IMG/VR virus record: IMGVR_UViG_3300034159_000011
Location: 1-46,684 of that record
Origin: a virus
DNA length: 46,684 bases
Strand: one strand, 5' to 3'
How positions within the stretch are numbered: the stretch's first letter is position 1; the number at the start of each line of letters is the position of its first letter. Below, one piece after another: positions 44,155 through 46,684 of the stretch. Below the pieces are notes generated by a model. That model saw only the letters and a list, made by a program, of their open reading frames with translations. It ran no database searches and was not told the origin of the DNA. Made by a program: the position numbers and the translations under genes.

Positions 44155-46125
44155 TCATTCTGCATTTTCTGCGGATATGAAAAGGCTCCCATTTTCCTCG
44201 AAAATAGCGCCTTTCTCCAAAAGCGTTTCCATTGCGCGTTTAAAAGCCTGATTTTTGTAGCTCTGCCGCTTGCTCGGATCGAACTGCACGCAGAATTCCG
44301 CTTGAACCCTGGCCGTTTCGACCCCTGATTTCTCGTCAGAGAGGCCAAAAACATTATGAAGGGCGCCCAGAAAAGCCAGTTCGTTAGCACCCGTCTTCTT
44401 TTTAGCCTCGGGTTTAGCCTGTCCGGCGCCCTTGAATTCGACGATGCAGCTAGTGATATCGTCGCCGTCTTCGTCCTGAGACAGCACTACAGTGTGTAGC
44501 TTGAACAGGTAGCCGATACCCTCAACGCCATCCTTCATCTTGCTGGTAGTGATGCTGCGAGTATCGTTGCTGCGCTCTACCTTGATCTCCACATCGCAAG
44601 CCGCCTTGATGCTGGAGTGACCTCGAGAGCCCTTCGATGCGTCCTTACCGCTGTGGTGGACGAGAAGGACCATAGCGCCGCAACGATTAGCGATGCGCTT
44701 GCATTGGGCCAAGGCGTTACCCACGTCCAGGCCGTTGTTCTCGTCGGCGCCGGCCATAACTTGGGCAAAGGTATCCATGACGATAAGGTCGTAGGACTCA
44801 CGTTGACGGATCTCGCTAATAAGGTCTGTGATCTGTGCCACGTTAGTTAGGTTCGGGGTGATGTCATAGATGACGTCCATGCCGATGCGAGGGATCGCCT
44901 GTTGATGGCAGTAGGCCTTGATCCGTTGACGGAAGCCCGACACACCTTCAGCGACGACGTAGAGAACACGACCCTTCGATACCCGATGGCCGTTCCAGAA
45001 TTCCAGGCCGCGGCAGATAGCGGCACTCAGATCCAACATGGCGAAGGACTTACCCGAACCGGATTCGCCGAACAGAACGCCGAGGTTGGCTTTAGGAAGG
45101 AAGCCCTTTACCAGCCACTTCAGGTTCGACTCCTGGGCCGCGAAGTCGTCGTCGGAGGTGATCTTGAACTTCCCACCAACAGGCATCGGGAGGACTTCGA
45201 ACTCATCAGGCGAAGCGGTCTCTAAGCCCGTCTCGCCGCCAGCGTCACGGATCATCTTTAAGACGGTGCCCATGGTCGTGTATTCGGCGGAGGTATTTAT
45301 CCCGAAAGAGTCCCAACGCGCCTTGCCAAACTCCATGCCGCCGTACTTAGGCGAATTGGCTGACCAGTCGTCCCACAGGTCGAAGCCGTCGCCGTAAGTC
45401 TGGTGGTGGACCGCCATACCAATATTGCGCCAGTCCTCATATCCGAGATCATCCGGCAGCTTATGCAGCAACTCAGTTACCTGCTCCGGGGAAAGCGGCA
45501 GAGGCGGTTTACCATCGCCTTCATACTTATCGCGAAGCTCCTTTACCCGCAGGAAACGCTTAAGGCTATAGGCGCGGTGGATCTCGCTAACTGGCGCCAG
45601 GGTGTTCTGATCACCCATTAGCTCTGTTAGGTCGGTGACATTGCCCGTGAAAGTTACGAAGCCCTTCGAGTGGAAAACCTCATACCCGAATTTATCGTCC
45701 GGATTGCGCGCCGGGCTGTCCTTGTCGTCGGGTATCACTCCGGAGAAGAAAGCACGAATGCCGTTACCCGATGGGCTGAACTCGGCATACGAACCGTCGG
45801 TCAGCTCCAGGACTAATGGGTCGATCTGCCCGTTGACTACGCAGTCGTCGAAGTCGAGAGCGGTTATCTCGAACTCCGGCATCATGGCAAACCCAACACC
45901 AGCGAAGTCATGTTTCTCTGCGGCTGCTTTAGCCTCTTCAAAGGTGACGAGCAAAGCCCGGTCTTCATCGGAGCAATGGGTATACTTTCGGACTAGCCCT
46001 GTAACGTAATAAGGCATTTTGGCGGCCTTTGGACGGCCAGGTTTGCGAACCCACCTCCAGACAAGCCAGCCTTTCAAATCCCGCATGGCGTCGGGCGCCT
46101 GCAGGTTCTCAAATTTCTTTGCCAT
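44155..46125 (-). CDS. primase-helicase (PrimPol-like domain plus RepA/RecA-type ATPase)
   Basis: 656 residues from ATG 46125; a GTG at 46140 is an alternative. Residues 1-180 resemble the bifunctional primase/polymerase: KGWLVWRWV, FAGVGFAM, ITALDFDDCVV with acidic residues for metal binding, and FSPSGNGIRAFF. Residues 205-290 are a linking PriCT-like domain (LHKLPDDLGYEDWRNIGMAVHH). Near 350 stands Walker A GESGSGKS, near 445 Walker B LIVMDTFAQ, with VLLVHHSGKDASKG following, as in RepA-type hexameric helicases. It probably opens the origin and primes replication for the split polymerase. Confidence 0.88.
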   Translation of the reverse strand: MAKKFENLQAPDAMRDLKGWLVWRWVRKPGRPKAAKMPYYVTGLVRKYTHCSDEDRALLVTFEEAKAAAEKHDFAGVGFAMMPEFEITALDFDDCVVNGQIDPLVLELTDGSYAEFSPSGNGIRAFFSGVIPDDKDSPARNPDDKFGYEVFHSKGFVTFTGNVTDLTELMGDQNTLAPVSEIHRAYSLKRFLRVKELRDKYEGDGKPPLPLSPEQVTELLHKLPDDLGYEDWRNIGMAVHHQTYGDGFDLWDDWSANSPKYGGMEFGKARWDSFGINTSAEYTTMGTVLKMIRDAGGETGLETASPDEFEVLPMPVGGKFKITSDDDFAAQESNLKWLVKGFLPKANLGVLFGESGSGKSFAMLDLSAAICRGLEFWNGHRVSKGRVLYVVAEGVSGFRQRIKAYCHQQAIPRIGMDVIYDITPNLTNVAQITDLISEIRQRESYDLIVMDTFAQVMAGADENNGLDVGNALAQCKRIANRCGAMVLLVHHSGKDASKGSRGHSSIKAACDVEIKVERSNDTRSITTSKMKDGVEGIGYLFKLHTVVLSQDEDGDDITSCIVEFKGAGQAKPEAKKKTGANELAFLGALHNVFGLSDEKSGVETARVQAEFCVQFDPSKRQSYKNQAFKRAMETLLEKGAIFEENGSLFISAENAE

Positions 46126-46143
46126 CTTCGAGGCACCCACGGC

Positions 46144-46458
46144 TTATACGTCTGACGGGAAGCTAGGATCGGCCAGGGCAGCGGCGTACTTCGGATTCAT
46201 AAGCTCAGTTCGGGGCACGCCGTAGAGCGCTTCAATCTCGGTAACCCTGGTCAGCGGCACATAACCCTGGCTGGACCACTGCTGCACCGCCTGGTAGGAG
46301 ACCCCGATCTCACGGGCCATCTGGGAGAATCCGCCAGCCTTAACTACGGCGTGCAGCACGCCGCTGTACTTCTTGGTGCCCATAACAGCGTTGAGGAGGC
46401 TAGAGGAAACGCCATCCTTGATCATTTGTTCGGTAAGTGCTTTGAGACGCTTGTCCAT
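46144..46458 (-). CDS. Cro/YdaS-like transcriptional regulator
   Basis: 104 residues from ATG 46458, which lies in TGATG with GGAG eight bases before. GFSQMAREIGVSYQAVQQWSSQGYVPLTRVTEIEALYGVPRTEL is a clear HTH of the Cro/YdaS family, with a recognition helix around SYQAVQQW. It precedes the primase gene and follows a small gene that begins in the divergent control region. It is the best candidate for a repressor of the early promoters, possibly binding the CAAG/CTTG repeats. Confidence 0.85.
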   Translation of the reverse strand: MDKRLKALTEQMIKDGVSSSLLNAVMGTKKYSGVLHAVVKAGGFSQMAREIGVSYQAVQQWSSQGYVPLTRVTEIEALYGVPRTELMNPKYAAALADPSFPSDV

Positions 46459-46670
46459 CAGTTCTTCTCCTGTGATTTGCAAAAATCTTCTTTACGAGCC
46501 CAAAGCATCCCTTCTGACACGCGGAAGGCAGCGGAGGCGAGCGCCATGTAAACCACGTCCTGCATCTGCGGCGTTCGGGCCTTCAAACAGAACGGTTCTT
46601 GATTAATAAGCTGAGTCATCGCCGCGAGCGCTGCGGCATCACGGAAAGCTAATTCTTCAGGTGTACGCAT
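46458..46670 (-). CDS. small hypothetical protein, first gene of the leftward early operon
   Basis: 70 residues (MRTPEELAFRDAAALAAMTQL). In the circular map it starts 30 bases after the leftward promoter. A second copy of its start lies at 1-113 because of the contig end overlap. It has two Cys and is helical. Its last codons hold the ribosome site of the Cro-like gene. Function unknown. Confidence 0.75.
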   Translation of the reverse strand: MRTPEELAFRDAAALAAMTQLINQEPFCLKARTPQMQDVVYMALASAAFRVSEGMLWARKEDFCKSQEKN

Positions 46671-46684
46671 TTCTCTTACCTCAT
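46558..46684. repeat. direct repeat, right copy (contig end overlap)
   Basis: Exact second copy of bases 1-127. Joining the two copies places the leftward gene 46458-46670 directly next to the divergent control region at 114-314, which gives that gene a promoter and a leader. This supports a closed molecule. Confidence 0.95.

Noticed and set aside
1-46684. Prophage functions: integrase, attachment site, CI repressor; CRISPR arrays; rRNA or tRNA genes; insertion sequences
   Set aside because: Both strands were read for these and none was found. The single Cro-like gene alone does not show lysogeny.

Overview
The window is a complete genome of a tailed double-stranded DNA phage with a long non-contractile tail (siphovirus). 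The evidence is an HK97-type head module, a lambda-type tail module with a 1020-residue tape measure and a G/GT frameshift pair, and a holin/endolysin/spanin cassette. The first 127 bases are repeated exactly as the last 127, so the contig is a closed molecule of about 46,557 bp. A 127-base overlap is also the usual end overlap left by k=127 assembly graphs, so it need not be a biological terminal repeat. No integrase, excisionase, partition gene or CI-type repressor is visible, so a lytic life style is most likely. A two-membrane lysis system with Rz/Rz1 spanins means a Gram-negative host. A CsrA-like protein and the replication gene set would fit a gammaproteobacterium such as Pseudomonas, but the host is inferred only weakly.

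Layout. The region 113-314 is a divergent control region. Rightward (+, 315-15826) runs a long, tightly packed early operon, mostly small genes joined by ATGA, GTGA or TTGA stop/start overlaps. It carries a lipoprotein, several small membrane and Cys-rich proteins, a CsrA-like regulator with two CsrA-like halves, a PD-(D/E)XK nuclease of the DUF2800 type, an Enc34-type single-strand DNA binding protein, a family A DNA polymerase split in two by an HNH endonuclease gene, a VRR-NUC nuclease, an SNF2-type helicase and a DUF3310 protein. Putative sigma70-type promoters restart the operon near 154, 247, 2525, 5509, 8077 and 12369. Most share an unusual CAAG...TTGTA element around the -10 box.

Leftward (-, 46670 down to 15827) run, first, a small unknown gene, a Cro/YdaS-like regulator and a primase-helicase. 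Next come an iteron-like region, two small genes and an HNH protein, a probable cos region, and the two terminase subunits. The head genes follow: a fused protease/major capsid gene with a strong internal capsid start, a decoration candidate, an E3-binding-domain protein, the portal and the connectors. Inserted into the connector/tail-completion genes is a 3-kb cassette with a DUF115-like protein, an HNH endonuclease, a GT9-like glycosyltransferase and a methyltransferase, bounded by terminators. After it come the tail tube, G/GT chaperones, tape measure, two receptor-binding proteins with related N-terminal anchors, NlpC/P60 and J-like tip proteins, lysis genes, and two late fibre-like proteins. 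The early and late transcripts converge at 15826/15827, where the stop codons abut and a hairpin terminator lies.

The order HNH - cos - terS - terL matches HK97-like cos phages, so the packaged linear genome probably begins between 42912 and 43160 rather than at the contig ends. No stretch longer than 300 bases lacks a gene. The largest gaps are 114-314, 42912-43160, 43901-44154 and 31563-31742, each described below.
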